DNA from: an uncultured Prevotella sp.
Lineage (GTDB): Bacteria > Bacteroidota > Bacteroidia > Bacteroidales > Bacteroidaceae
Assembly: GCA_937901345.1 (NCBI GenBank)
Contig: CALCHM010000052.1
Coordinates: 1-25,975 of the forward strand
Direction: 5' to 3'
DNA: 25,975 bases
Part shown: in pieces, positions 7,796 to 16,747 of the stretch
Numbering within the stretch: the first letter of the stretch is position 1
Layout: every line of letters starts with the position of its first letter
Program-made: the position numbers and the translations under genes
The notes under the pieces: generated by a model
What the model was told of the DNA's origin: nothing
Databases searched by the model: none
What the model saw: the letters and a program-made list of their open reading frames with translations, nothing else

Positions 7796-9877
7796 ATGAA
7801 AAAACTCACCTCAATCCTCACCCTTCTCACACTTTGCGTATGCACTGCTTTTGCCCAAGAAAAGATTCGTGTGGCATGCGTTGGCAACAGCGTTACTTAT
7901 GGCATGGGAATTCCTGACCGTGCTGAAAAAGCGTATCCCAAGCAACTCCAAGGCATGTTGGGAGATGCCTATGAGGTTGAGAACTTCGGTCATTCGGGTT
8001 CTACGCTCCTTCGCAAGGGACATCGCCCCTACATGCAGGTTCCTGAATATCGCAAGGCGATAGACTTTAAGGCCGACCTCGTTGTGATTCACCTCGGATT
8101 AAACGATACCGACCCTCGCAATTGGCCCTGCCATCGCGATGAGTTTCATGCCGACTATTATGCCTTGATAGACTCTTTCAAGGTAGCAAATCCTGCCGCT
8201 AAAATCTGGATTTGTCGCATGACTCCAATCTCTCACAACCACCGTCGCTTCCAAAGCGGCACCCGTGATTGGCACGCACAAATCCAAGAGAGCATAGAGC
8301 AGGTGGCTAAGGCAAAGGGCGTTGGATTGATTGATTTCTTTGCGCCACTTCACGCTCGCTATGAACTATTCCCCGATGCCCTTCACCCCAATGCGGAAGG
8401 TGCTACCATCTTAGCAGAAGAAGTGTACAAACACATTACGGGCGATTTTGGCGGCGTAAAACTTCCGGCTTATTATTCGGACAACATGGTCATCCAGCGC
8501 GATGAACCTATTCGTATCGCGGGAACTGCAGACGTGAGCGAACGTGTTGACGTGAGTCTGAACGGCAAGAAGGGTAAGGCGTATGCTTCAGCCCAAGGCA
8601 CTTGGGAAGTTACACTCCCTGCGATGCCAGCAGGTGGTCCCTATAAGTTGACGGTAAAGACCAAGAAACGCACCATAGAATTGAATGACGTATGGATGGG
8701 AGATGTGTGGATTTGCTCGGGGCAAAGCAATATGGAGTGGCGCCTCAAGAACTGCACGACAGGAAAGGAAGACTGCGAAGCGGCAGAGAATCAACCTTTG
8801 CTTCACCTCTACAACATGCGTGCCATTGCCGATACGTACGACCGTGAGTGGTCGGTGGAAATCTGCGAAAAGGTCAACCGTTTACAATATTTCCAACCCA
8901 CAACTTGGGAACGCTGTTCGGCAACAGCAGCAGGCGATTTCTCAGCCATTGCCTACCATTTTGGTAAGACACTTGCTGATAGTCTTAACGTACATGTCGG
9001 ACTTATTCTGAATGCCGTTGGAGGTTCAACCACGGAAAGTTGGATTGATCGTTGGACATTGGAATTTGATTTTCCTCAAGTGCTTTACAATTGGACAGAA
9101 GGAGACTTCGGACAGGATTGGGCGCGAGGCAGAGCAAAGCGCAACATTGCGGCAAGCAAGGTGCCCCTTCAACGTCATCCCTTCATGCCCCACTACCTTT
9201 TTGATGCAGGAATGTTACCTCTAAAGGGATTAAACCCCAAAGGTGTCATTTGGTATCAAGGCGAAAGCAACGCTCATAATGTAGAACTTCATGAAGCACT
9301 CTTCACACTGCTTGAAAAGAGTTGGCGCAATTACTTTAACGAACCTGAATTGCCTTTCTACTTCGTGCAACTCAGCAGTATCGCACCGCGTCAGACGTGG
9401 CCCCATTTCCGTGATAGCCAACGCCAACTTGCAGAAAACCTTCCTTACACTTGGATGGCAGTCAGTAGCGACCTCGGACACGAAACTGACGTGCACCCCC
9501 GCAACAAGCGCCCAGTGGGTCAACGTCTCGCCTTCCAAGCATTGCGCCATTCATTTGGCAGATCGCTCGTTGCTGAAGGTCCTAAATTCTTAAGTATGCA
9601 AGTGAAGGGTTCTGCCATTTTCGTTAATTTTGCAGAGGCAGAAGGATTGCAGACTGCTGATGGTAAGGAACTACGTGGATTTGAAGTGGCTGGCGAAGAT
9701 GGTATTTTCTATCCCGCAACAACCGAAACCCTCGGCACTCAAATTAAGGTGACTGCCAAGGATGTGCAAAGTCCGGTGAGTGTACGCTACGCTTGGAAAC
9801 CCTTCACAGACGCCAACCTCATTAACGCAGCAAGAATCCCTGCAAGCACCTTTAAGGCTGAAATCGCAAAACCTTAA
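7796..9877 (+). CDS. secreted two-domain SGNH esterase (GDSL lipase + sialate O-acetylesterase-like)
   Basis: A 693-residue exported protein with a signal peptide (hydrophobic core 7–20, cleavage probably after CTAFA). The first domain (about 23–215) is a GDSL/SGNH hydrolase: GNS block with Ser32, GHSG, GLND (101–104) and DALH (Asp194, His197). After a short beta-rich linker (about 218–300), a second SGNH unit of the sialate O-acetylesterase family (PF03629) follows: CSGQSNM with Ser311, NAVGGSTTESW, WYQGESNA and the Asp/His block DVHPRNKRPVG. Both catalytic sets look intact. Likely role: deacetylation of host or plant glycans in the periplasm or at the surface. It is separated from malQ by 126 nt containing a loose inverted repeat (AAGTCTTTAAG … CTTAAAGACC). 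The exact substrate cannot be told from sequence. Confidence 0.9.
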   Translation: MKKLTSILTLLTLCVCTAFAQEKIRVACVGNSVTYGMGIPDRAEKAYPKQLQGMLGDAYEVENFGHSGSTLLRKGHRPYMQVPEYRKAIDFKADLVVIHLGLNDTDPRNWPCHRDEFHADYYALIDSFKVANPAAKIWICRMTPISHNHRRFQSGTRDWHAQIQESIEQVAKAKGVGLIDFFAPLHARYELFPDALHPNAEGATILAEEVYKHITGDFGGVKLPAYYSDNMVIQRDEPIRIAGTADVSERVDVSLNGKKGKAYASAQGTWEVTLPAMPAGGPYKLTVKTKKRTIELNDVWMGDVWICSGQSNMEWRLKNCTTGKEDCEAAENQPLLHLYNMRAIADTYDREWSVEICEKVNRLQYFQPTTWERCSATAAGDFSAIAYHFGKTLADSLNVHVGLILNAVGGSTTESWIDRWTLEFDFPQVLYNWTEGDFGQDWARGRAKRNIAASKVPLQRHPFMPHYLFDAGMLPLKGLNPKGVIWYQGESNAHNVELHEALFTLLEKSWRNYFNEPELPFYFVQLSSIAPRQTWPHFRDSQRQLAENLPYTWMAVSSDLGHETDVHPRNKRPVGQRLAFQALRHSFGRSLVAEGPKFLSMQVKGSAIFVNFAEAEGLQTADGKELRGFEVAGEDGIFYPATTETLGTQIKVTAKDVQSPVSVRYAWKPFTDANLINAARIPASTFKAEIAKP

Positions 9878-9943
9878 TGACGCCATAAACTTAGGAACGC
9901 TAACCTAAGAACATAACCATTTTATAACTTCTAAACTTCCATT

Positions 9944-11449
9944 ATGAATCTCACCTCCTTTGCGCGCCCTGCACTTTTGCGCCGCGCCAAAAAGATAGAC
10001 CGATACTTCACTCATGCCGAAGAAATTCAGCGTGCCGTTTTGGCGCGACTCATCAAGAATGCGGCGAAAACAGAATGGGGACAAAAATACGGATATGCAG
10101 ACCTAAAGACCTATGAAGACTTTGCCGCAACCGTACCTCTTAATGACTATGAGACGCTCAAGGAACCCATTGACCGTATGAGACATGGGGAAAAGGACGT
10201 ACTCTGTAAAGGCAAGGTGAAATGGTATGCTAAATCATCGGGAACGACCAACGACAAGAGTAAGTTCATCCCCGTGAGCAAAGCATATCTAAAAGACACG
10301 CACTACAAAGGTGGCGCAGATGTCGTGGCGCTTTACCTTCGCAACAACCCACAGAGTCGTATCTTTGACGGACGAGCATTGATTCTGGGAGGTAGTCATG
10401 CGCCCAATTATGACACCAAGAATTCGCTCGTAGGCGACCTTTCCGCCATTTTGATTGAAAATATCAGTCCTGCGGTAAACTTTTTCCGAATACCGAAGAA
10501 AGAAGTGGCTCTGCTTTCTGATTTCGAACAAAAGCGCGATTTAATTGCGGAATATGCCAAGGATAAAGACGTCACCAATATCTCTGGTGTGCCCTCATGG
10601 ATGATGGCCGTTATTCACCGAGTGCTTGAGATTACGGGCAAGGAAACGTTGGACCAAGTGTGGCCCAACCTTGAAGCATTCTTCCATGGAGGGGTAGCAT
10701 TCACTCCCTATCGTGAACAATACGAACGCTTAATTCCTAGTGCAAAAATGCATTATATGGAAACCTACAATGCTTCGGAAGGTTTCTTTGGCATACAAAA
10801 TGATCCCGCAGACAAAGCCATGCTCTTGATGTTGGATTACGGTGTGTTCTATGAATTTATTCCACTCGAACATTTGGAAAATCCCGAAGGTCACATCGTT
10901 CCACTATGGAAAGTCGAGGCGGGTAAGAATTATGCCATTGTCATTTCTACTACGTGTGGTTTATGGCGTTATCAAATAGGCGACACCGTAAAGTTTACTT
11001 CGGCAAATCCTTACAAATTTATCATTTCGGGGCGCACAAAATGCTTCATCAATGCCTTTGGAGAGGAACTTATTGTGGACAATGCAGAAAAGGGACTCGA
11101 CATGGCATGTAAAGCAACGGGCGCAGTGGTAAAAGAATATACCGCCGCTCCAGTATTCATGGACAACGATGGTAAATGCCGCCACCAATGGGTTATTGAA
11201 TTTGACAAGCAACCCGAAGATATTGCCGCATTCGCCAGTCTGCTCGATAATGGTTTGCAAAGCATCAATTCTGATTACGAAGCGAAACGCTACAAAGACC
11301 TCACGTTGCAACCGCTCGAAATTGTCGTGGCACGTCCTAATTTATTCAACGACTGGTTAAAGAGCAAGGGCAAACTGGGTGGACAGAATAAGGTGCCACG
11401 CCTCTCTAACAACCGAGAAATCATCGAACAAATCCTCTCCTTACAGTGA
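9944..11449 (+). CDS. GH3/JAR1-like acyl-adenylate-forming protein
   Basis: A 501-residue cytosolic member of the GH3 auxin-responsive promoter family (PF03321), which in plants conjugates acids to amino acids through an acyl-adenylate. The three ATP-binding motifs are visible: WYAKSSGTTNDKSKFIPVS (about 94–112), YMETYNASEGFFGIQ (about 270–285) and WRYQIGDTVKF (341–351), followed by the C-terminal lid region. Bacteroidetes commonly carry one such gene, with no established substrate. The last codons overlap the GTG start of the following lipoprotein gene (GTGA), which indicates translational coupling. A short inverted repeat (CTTAGG/CCTAAG, 9890–9909) lies in the 66-nt gap upstream. Confidence 0.9.
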   Translation: MNLTSFARPALLRRAKKIDRYFTHAEEIQRAVLARLIKNAAKTEWGQKYGYADLKTYEDFAATVPLNDYETLKEPIDRMRHGEKDVLCKGKVKWYAKSSGTTNDKSKFIPVSKAYLKDTHYKGGADVVALYLRNNPQSRIFDGRALILGGSHAPNYDTKNSLVGDLSAILIENISPAVNFFRIPKKEVALLSDFEQKRDLIAEYAKDKDVTNISGVPSWMMAVIHRVLEITGKETLDQVWPNLEAFFHGGVAFTPYREQYERLIPSAKMHYMETYNASEGFFGIQNDPADKAMLLMLDYGVFYEFIPLEHLENPEGHIVPLWKVEAGKNYAIVISTTCGLWRYQIGDTVKFTSANPYKFIISGRTKCFINAFGEELIVDNAEKGLDMACKATGAVVKEYTAAPVFMDNDGKCRHQWVIEFDKQPEDIAAFASLLDNGLQSINSDYEAKRYKDLTLQPLEIVVARPNLFNDWLKSKGKLGGQNKVPRLSNNREIIEQILSLQ

Positions 11450-12450
11450 AAAGAAAGTATTTATTCCTCCTTCTGACACTCCTTACGCTTACCTCCTGCG
11501 ATCAGGATAAGGAACTCATGATCATGAAGGGTTCTATTAAAAACGTAAACCAGGTAGATCTTTACGTTTTTGCAGAAGGGGTGCACAATCCTCGCATAGA
11601 CACCATCCGAGTGCGTGGTGGCGAATTTACTTACGAGCGCAAAGTGTCCCAAACTGAAATCTTGACGTTGTTATTCCCCAACTTTTCCGAAATACAACTC
11701 GTTGCCGAACCCGGTACGAATCTTGAACTCCGAGCTGACGCTTCTAACCTTTCGGAAATCATCGTCAAAGGCACGAAAGAGAATGAATTGCTCACAGAAT
11801 TCAGTCATGCCACCAACGGAAAGAAAGAAAGCGAGAAGCGACTCGCTGCACAGCAATTTATCTATGACAATGTTGCCACACAGGCGGCGGTTGCTGTCTT
11901 CCGCGAACAGTTTGTGAAAACACTTAACCCCATTCTCTCGGAGGCACAGCCATTACTTGACACACTCTCAGCGGCACAACCTAACAACGAACTGCTTCAT
12001 AGCATGTTGACCCGCTTTCTGCCACAATTATCAAGTTCAGTAGGGCAAAATTTACCTACGTTTGAAGAAGTAAGTCTCACGGGCGACACGCTAACGAACA
12101 AACAGTTTGAAGGTAAACCCTTAGCCATTGCCATTTGGTCCAGTTGGGTGCGCGATGTTCGCAAACACTTGCGCAATCTCGATCACCTGCAGAAAACCTA
12201 TGGCGAAGACATCAACTTCTTGCTCATCTCGCTTGATGCATCACGAATAGATTGCGAACGCTATCTCAAGTATGACACCGTACACGCTCCCATCATTTGC
12301 GACCAACAGGCCATGCAATCGCCCTTAGTGTCGACGTTCGGAGTACGTCAAATGCCAGAATTCATCCTTGTTGATAAAAAGGGGATTATTACCAAACGCG
12401 ACGTACTTCCCAAAGATTGGGAAACTGCTATTAAGGAATTGCTGAAATAG
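11446..12450 (+). CDS. lipoprotein with DUF4369-like and thioredoxin-like domains, no CxxC
   Basis: A 334-residue protein starting at a GTG that overlaps the upstream TGA. A lipoprotein signal (LTLTSC, Cys18) is followed by DQDKE, an acidic stretch of the sort linked to surface export in Bacteroidetes. Residues about 24–130 resemble the DUF4369 module (IDTIRVRGGEFTY), and 205–334 the TlpA/AhpC-TSA thioredoxin fold, with LTGDTLTNKQFEGKPLAIAIW, RNLDHLQKTYG and the cis-proline strand RQMPEFILVD (Pro304). At the redox site WCxxC it has WVRDV (234–238), so both cysteines are lost. I infer a structural or binding role rather than disulfide chemistry. The gene ends inside its own terminator. Confidence 0.85.
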   Translation: MKRKYLFLLLTLLTLTSCDQDKELMIMKGSIKNVNQVDLYVFAEGVHNPRIDTIRVRGGEFTYERKVSQTEILTLLFPNFSEIQLVAEPGTNLELRADASNLSEIIVKGTKENELLTEFSHATNGKKESEKRLAAQQFIYDNVATQAAVAVFREQFVKTLNPILSEAQPLLDTLSAAQPNNELLHSMLTRFLPQLSSSVGQNLPTFEEVSLTGDTLTNKQFEGKPLAIAIWSSWVRDVRKHLRNLDHLQKTYGEDINFLLISLDASRIDCERYLKYDTVHAPIICDQQAMQSPLVSTFGVRQMPEFILVDKKGIITKRDVLPKDWETAIKELLK

Positions 12451-12464
12451 CGATTCCTTTTTTT
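12435..12464 (+). terminator. intrinsic terminator overlapping the lipoprotein stop codon
   Basis: Stem GGAATTGCT/AGCGATTCC (12435–12443 and 12449–12457, one G·T pair) with a 5-nt loop, followed by seven T. The 5' arm encodes the last residues and the stop codon lies across the loop and the start of the 3' arm, so coding and termination signals share bases. Confidence 0.85.
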
Positions 12465-12543
12465 GCTCATAGAAACTATCATCATTATCCAGGACGTCTA
12501 GAATATCTAGTTCATCTTCCCCCTAGTAAAACCTTTTCCCGCC

Positions 12544-14091
12544 ATGCTCGTAAAAACCCACTCAGCCACCGTCAACGGACTCACAGCACTTTCTGTTGTT
12601 GTAGAGATTCACACCACTAAGTCAGCGCAAACCAACTTCATCATGGTAGGTTTGCCCGACAATGCCGTACGTGAGAGTCGGTCGCGCGTCACAGCAGCAT
12701 TGCAGAACTCTAAAATATACCTCCGCGAACCACAAACCACCACGGTAAACCTTGCCCCCGCTGATGTGCGCAAGGAGGGCACTGGATTTGACCTGCCCGT
12801 TGCCATCGGGATGGTTGCTGCTGGGAGTATCATCCCCACCGATATGCTCGATCGCTATATGCTTGTTGGCGAACTCGGACTGGATGGTTCCATTCGCCCA
12901 ATAAAGGGAGCGTTACCCATTGCGATCAAAGCACGCGCAGAGGGTTTTGAAGGATTGATTGTGCCCGAAGAAAATGTGCGAGAGGCCGCTGTTGTAAACC
13001 AACTTAAGGTCTTTGGTGCAACGCACCTCACTCAAGTCATTTCCTTCTTGAGCGGCGAACCAACCCTTGAGCAAACCATCGTCAATACACGTGAAGAATT
13101 CTTCCAAGCACAAGCGGATTGCCCCTACGACTTTAGCGAAGTAAAGGGACAAGAAAACGTGAAACGCGCCTTTGAGGTAGCAGCCGCAGGCGGACATAAC
13201 TTGATGCTCATCGGTGCACCTGGATGTGGAAAGAGCATGATGGCCAAACGCATGCCTTCCATTCTTCCACGCCTCACACTTGCCGAGAGTTTGGAAACCA
13301 CACAAATCCATTCTATCGCCGGATGCCTCGCCTCAGGCACGTCGTTAATCACACGTCGTCCCTTCCGTGCACCCCACCACACCGTTTCGGACGTGGCTCT
13401 TATCGGAGGCGGTGTAAATTTTCAACCAGGTGAGATAAGTCTTGCCCATAATGGTGTGCTTTTCATGGACGAGTTGCCCGAATTCTCAAAAGTGGTACTC
13501 GAAACCCTACGTCAACCGCTTGAAGACCGTGTTATCAACATCTCGCGTGCCAAATATCGCGCCACCCTCCCCTGTTCCTTCATGCTTGTGGCAGCAATGA
13601 ATCCGTGCCCCTGCGGTTACTATAACCATCCTACTCGACGTTGTGACTGCACCCCAGGACAGGTGCAGCGCTATAAGAATAAGATTAGCGGTCCGCTACT
13701 CGACCGTCTAGACATGCACGTGGAGGTGGTGCCCGTTTCGCTTGACGAACTTACAAAAGCACCAGCAGGAGAGAACAGTGCGCAAATCCGTGAGCGCGTA
13801 GAAAAGGCGCGTGCCATTCAGGCCGAACGCTTTAAGGACTGCAAGGGGGTACACTGTAACGCACAAATGACCGATGCGCAGATTCAAACGTACGCAACTC
13901 CCGATGCTGCAGGTGAAAACCTCTTACGCCTAGCCATCCGTAAGCACGACCTTTCTGCCCGTGCCTACAACCGCATTCTCAAAGTAGCACGCACCATTGC
14001 CGACCTCGAAGGCGTATCTCAGATCCAAAGTCACCACATAGCCGAAGCCGTGGGTTACAGAAGTCTGGAGCGTGCTAGTTGGGGAGAATAA
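12544..14091 (+). CDS. YifB/ComM-family Mg-chelatase-like AAA+ ATPase
   Basis: A 515-residue cytosolic AAA+ protein. Order of parts: N-terminal Lon-protease-like ChlI fold (1–170; FIMVGLPDNAVRESRSRV), Mg-chelatase AAA core with Walker A GAPGCGKS (224–231) and Walker B VLFMDE (305–310), a cysteine cluster NPCPCG … RRCDC (355, 357, 367, 369), the LLDRLDMHVEV segment and the C-terminal helical domain. ComM from this family is a hexameric helicase promoting branch migration in natural transformation; the role in Bacteroidetes is inferred by homology. The start ATG at 12544 gives the normal N-terminus. The 93-nt gap upstream has a 13-nt CTAGA-ATA-TCTAG palindrome (12498–12510). A phosphoesterase gene follows after 59 nt. 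Confidence 0.93.
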   Translation: MLVKTHSATVNGLTALSVVVEIHTTKSAQTNFIMVGLPDNAVRESRSRVTAALQNSKIYLREPQTTTVNLAPADVRKEGTGFDLPVAIGMVAAGSIIPTDMLDRYMLVGELGLDGSIRPIKGALPIAIKARAEGFEGLIVPEENVREAAVVNQLKVFGATHLTQVISFLSGEPTLEQTIVNTREEFFQAQADCPYDFSEVKGQENVKRAFEVAAAGGHNLMLIGAPGCGKSMMAKRMPSILPRLTLAESLETTQIHSIAGCLASGTSLITRRPFRAPHHTVSDVALIGGGVNFQPGEISLAHNGVLFMDELPEFSKVVLETLRQPLEDRVINISRAKYRATLPCSFMLVAAMNPCPCGYYNHPTRRCDCTPGQVQRYKNKISGPLLDRLDMHVEVVPVSLDELTKAPAGENSAQIRERVEKARAIQAERFKDCKGVHCNAQMTDAQIQTYATPDAAGENLLRLAIRKHDLSARAYNRILKVARTIADLEGVSQIQSHHIAEAVGYRSLERASWGE

Positions 14092-14150
14092 GCAGAAACT
14101 TCTATCTCTACACGAAAAACCACTCTTTTCCGCACCATTATTTACCTCAC

Positions 14151-14642
14151 ATGACCCGCATACTTCTTCTTTCCGACACACACGCTACATGGGACGAGCG
14201 CTTTGAAAAATACGCTGCTGAATGCGATGAAATTTGGCACGCGGGAGATATCGGTTCGCTTGAAGTGGCCGACCGATTAGCGGCACTGAAACCTCTCAGA
14301 GCGGTGTATGGCAATATTGACGGACAGGATTTGCGACGCTGTTTCCCTGAAGTGCTGCGCTTCCGTTGCGAAGCTGTTGAAGTGGTGATGAAACACATTG
14401 GTGGCTATCCTGGGAAGTACGACCGCAGCATTGCCAACGAACTCTTTCGCAATCCGCCCGACCTCTTCGTGACTGGGCATTCACACATTCTGAAGGTCAT
14501 GCGCGACCCTGCGCTCCAACTGCTTCACATCAATCCCGGAGCGGCAGGAACCTATGGGTGGTATCCCGTAAGAACGCTTATACGGTTTACGATTGACGGA
14601 GACATGTGTCGCGATCTAGAGGTTATAGAACTCGGGAGTTAA
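14151..14642 (+). CDS. YfcE/MJ0936-type metallophosphoesterase
   Basis: A 163-residue calcineurin-like phosphodiesterase of the YfcE/MJ0936 type, with two-metal centre motifs in order: SDTH (8–11), HAGDIG, YGNIDGQ, and the C-terminal TGHSH and INPGA. In the segment usually reading as a histidine-glycine metal motif, it has MKHIGGYPGKY, which still supplies a histidine. The start at 14151 was chosen because the family begins with a hydrophobic strand leading to the first Asp; the frame is open upstream but overlaps the YifB gene. Substrate is unknown. It lies 59 nt after the YifB gene and may be co-transcribed. Confidence 0.88.
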   Translation: MTRILLLSDTHATWDERFEKYAAECDEIWHAGDIGSLEVADRLAALKPLRAVYGNIDGQDLRRCFPEVLRFRCEAVEVVMKHIGGYPGKYDRSIANELFRNPPDLFVTGHSHILKVMRDPALQLLHINPGAAGTYGWYPVRTLIRFTIDGDMCRDLEVIELGS

Positions 14643-14704
14643 AGAACCAACCCAACAGAGATAGCTTACCCTAGACTACATCCATCTCAATAATGATCTA
14701 CTGA

Positions 14705-15070
14705 ATGACAATCATACGCATCATAATGCTGCTATCAGTCGTTCTAACTGGTGTTATACTTTATTTAGGCGCACATGATGGTGATACATGGTGGTTGAAA
14801 TGCCCTTTATTGCAACTGACGGGGTGGCAATGCCCCCTTTGCGGTTTGCAGCGCGCTATTCATGCCTTTCTGCATGGAAACTTCGCGCAAGCATGGCACT
14901 ACAATCACGCTTTATGGTTTTTACTTCCCTATGCAGCCGTGATACTACTCGGATCGGTATCCACCCGCATTTCCCGCTCACGCATTTATGCCCTATGCTT
15001 ATCCGCTAAGACTCTGACGCTTGTCATGCTACTACTCATCATTTGGGGCGTCTGCAGAAATTGCTGCTGA
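14705..15070 (+). CDS. DUF2752 membrane protein
   Basis: A 121-residue inner-membrane protein with three hydrophobic segments (about 5–22, 66–85 and 98–117). Between the first two lies the DUF2752 signature: CP at 33–34, TGWQCPLCGLQRA (39–51; Cys43, Cys46), then HGNFAQAWHYNHAL. The spaced cysteines suggest metal or redox chemistry, but no function is established. A tail of Cys-Arg-Asn-Cys-Cys at the end is unusual. The start is the ATG at 14705, 62 nt after the phosphoesterase gene. Confidence 0.85.
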   Translation: MTIIRIIMLLSVVLTGVILYLGAHDGDTWWLKCPLLQLTGWQCPLCGLQRAIHAFLHGNFAQAWHYNHALWFLLPYAAVILLGSVSTRISRSRIYALCLSAKTLTLVMLLLIIWGVCRNCC

Positions 15071-15120
15071 AGAAGGAACAAAGGGTAGTAAGATGTACTC
15101 CGATTCAAGTCAGTTTACTC

Positions 15121-15383
15121 CATACACACTGAGTAGCGCCAATTTCATATGGATTTCACCCCTATATAAACCTGCATAGCACGAAACGCATCACAAATCT
15201 GTCTATGCACTCCGCATAGCGCCATCCGATTTACAGATATGTCCGTGCAAACTTGCACAGCGCCATCTGACTTCAAAATCTGTCTATGCACCCCGCATAG
15301 CGCCATCCGACGTCAAAATCAGTCCGTGCAGAGTTGCGAGGCGCCACATGATTTCAAAATCTGTCTACGCAGGATATCAGTAA
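15121..15383 (+). repeat. array 3: ~40–41 bp tandem units with alternating palindromes
   Basis: Clear units are anchored by GTC at 15201, 15241, 15282, 15322 and 15363, giving spacings of 40, 41, 40 and 41. Two more decayed units lie upstream (TAGC at 15134 and 15177). The unit pattern is AAAATCTGTC – dyad – GCGCCATCCGA. The dyad alternates: CTATGC/GCATAG in units 1 and 3, and CCGTGC/GCACAG (or a decayed form) in units 2 and 4. One base pair of the stem changes on both sides (A–T to G–C), while another becomes mismatched. Sequence is unrelated to arrays 1 and 2, but period and layout match. Confidence 0.9.
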
Positions 15384-15407
15384 TGTTTACTGAACAACAA
15401 TAATAAG

Positions 15408-15452
15408 TAATGAGGATGTGCCGAAGTAATTTTGGCACATCCTCATTATTTT
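15408..15452. terminator. bidirectional intrinsic terminator
   Basis: A perfect 15-bp stem (15408–15422 and 15434–15448; core GAGGATGTGCC/GGCACATCCTC) with an 11-nt loop, followed by TTTT on the plus strand and a T-rich stretch on the minus strand. It sits between convergent genes, 50 nt from the EEP stop. Confidence 0.9.
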
Positions 15453-15502
15453 CATAAGTGGAGTATCGCAGCAATCATCGTGCTCCAATGTTGCCCATCT
15501 CA

Positions 15503-16693
15503 TCAACGGTGCTTCTTACGCTTCAGATGCACCGCAACAGCGTTGTGGTCAGAGCGATCGGGGCGATTTATAATGCGCCCCGAAAAGGGTTCCCAATGGG
15601 GAGTGCTGTAAAGGATATGGTCGATGCGCACTACCATAGCATTGCGATTAAACGTGCGTCCGATGCCGTTACCCGTCTCTACGAAAGCATCAGCAAGGTC
15701 ACCAGCATTAGCGATTGTGCGATAGGTGTATGACACTGGGGTATCGTTAAAATCACCACATACGATGATGTTACGGTGGGAGTTGTCGGCAATAAACTGA
15801 GCAACAGTGTCGGCCTGACGGGCACGAGGCACAGAGGCACGTGCTATTTTGCGTGCAACGTGTGAAAGTCCCCTTACATCATACGTGTCGTCATTATCGT
15901 TGTCACGCAGTTGCGACACATTGTCTTGAAAGAGAGTGCGATCGTTAGTGGATAGTTGCATGGACTTTAAGTGAGCAACAACAAAATAAAGCGTATCAAG
16001 CGCTGAAAGTTTTATTTTGAAGACCACAGCACCATTGCCACCCGTTTGACAAAGGGTTTCCTTGTCCACAATAGGATATTTAGAGAAACACCCAATGTGA
16101 GAACCGCCAAGATTTACGGACGACGTGTGATAATTATTGCGACGAAGGACTGGGCGAACGTGTTTGTCGTACTGATTTCCGCCAAATCCCTCTTGGTATC
16201 CCACCACGTCGGGTTGTTCCTTTATAACTTCCAGGATGAGTCGGTTATCGCCTTTCTCCGTGTTCTTGCTTTTACCTGTCCAGAGTCCAAATCCCGACGT
16301 GTTATAAGTCATAACTTTCAGGCAGTCCTTGGGGGCAGGAGATGGTAGGTTGATGGGGAAATAACTGTTGATGGATTCGTAGCAAAGTAAAAGTCCTAAC
16401 AACGGAATCCACGAGCGTCGCCAACAGACGAGCAAACTGATGACAAACATGAGCAGCGTTCCTGCTAAGAATACGGGAAAGGCAAGTCCCATAATGCTGA
16501 GCAAACGGAGATGTTCGGGAGAGATGTAGGTGCTTGCTACAGCAATGAGCAACAACAAAACGGTTGCCAACGAAAATCCGGTGACGGTGTTGGCAACAAA
16601 GGCGTAAAGGCGTGAGCGCTTCTTCCCCTTGGTGATGGGTTTCTTTGCGGATGCCTTAGGTGTTGTGGGTTTGTTTCGCATTTTCTTAACCAT
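15503..16693 (-). CDS. membrane-anchored endonuclease/exonuclease/phosphatase family protein
   Basis: A 396-residue protein with a very basic N-terminus (Lys/Arg-rich 1–28), three membrane segments (about 33–55, 64–90 and 95–112) and an EEP domain from about 123 to 392. EEP landmarks: VMTYNTSG (Asn131), YQEGF (Glu168), AHLKS (His241), CGDFNDTP (Asp314, Asn316), RIDHIL (Asp358, His359) and SDHNAV (Asp382, His383), so the catalytic set is complete. The domain probably faces the periplasm. Substrate (phosphodiester, phospholipid or nucleic acid) is unknown. It follows the rhomboid gene by 54 nt on the same strand and ends at the bidirectional terminator, so it is the last gene of this minus-strand block. 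Confidence 0.88.
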   Translation of the reverse strand: MVKKMRNKPTTPKASAKKPITKGKKRSRLYAFVANTVTGFSLATVLLLLIAVASTYISPEHLRLLSIMGLAFPVFLAGTLLMFVISLLVCWRRSWIPLLGLLLCYESINSYFPINLPSPAPKDCLKVMTYNTSGFGLWTGKSKNTEKGDNRLILEVIKEQPDVVGYQEGFGGNQYDKHVRPVLRRNNYHTSSVNLGGSHIGCFSKYPIVDKETLCQTGGNGAVVFKIKLSALDTLYFVVAHLKSMQLSTNDRTLFQDNVSQLRDNDNDDTYDVRGLSHVARKIARASVPRARQADTVAQFIADNSHRNIIVCGDFNDTPVSYTYRTIANAGDLADAFVETGNGIGRTFNRNAMVVRIDHILYSTPHWEPFSGRIINRPDRSDHNAVAVHLKRKKHR

Positions 16694-16747
16694 GGATTGT
16701 ATTGCGGCATGCAGTAGGTTGCTCCAGTGTGGTTATCTGTGGTTTAT

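Larger units (their letters stand above)
15071..15502. other. 432-bp convergent intergenic region with array 3 and a terminator
   Basis: Lies between the converging DUF2752 and EEP genes. It contains the ~40–41 bp array at about 15121–15383 and a bidirectional terminator at 15408–15452. No coding sequence was seen. Confidence 0.8.
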
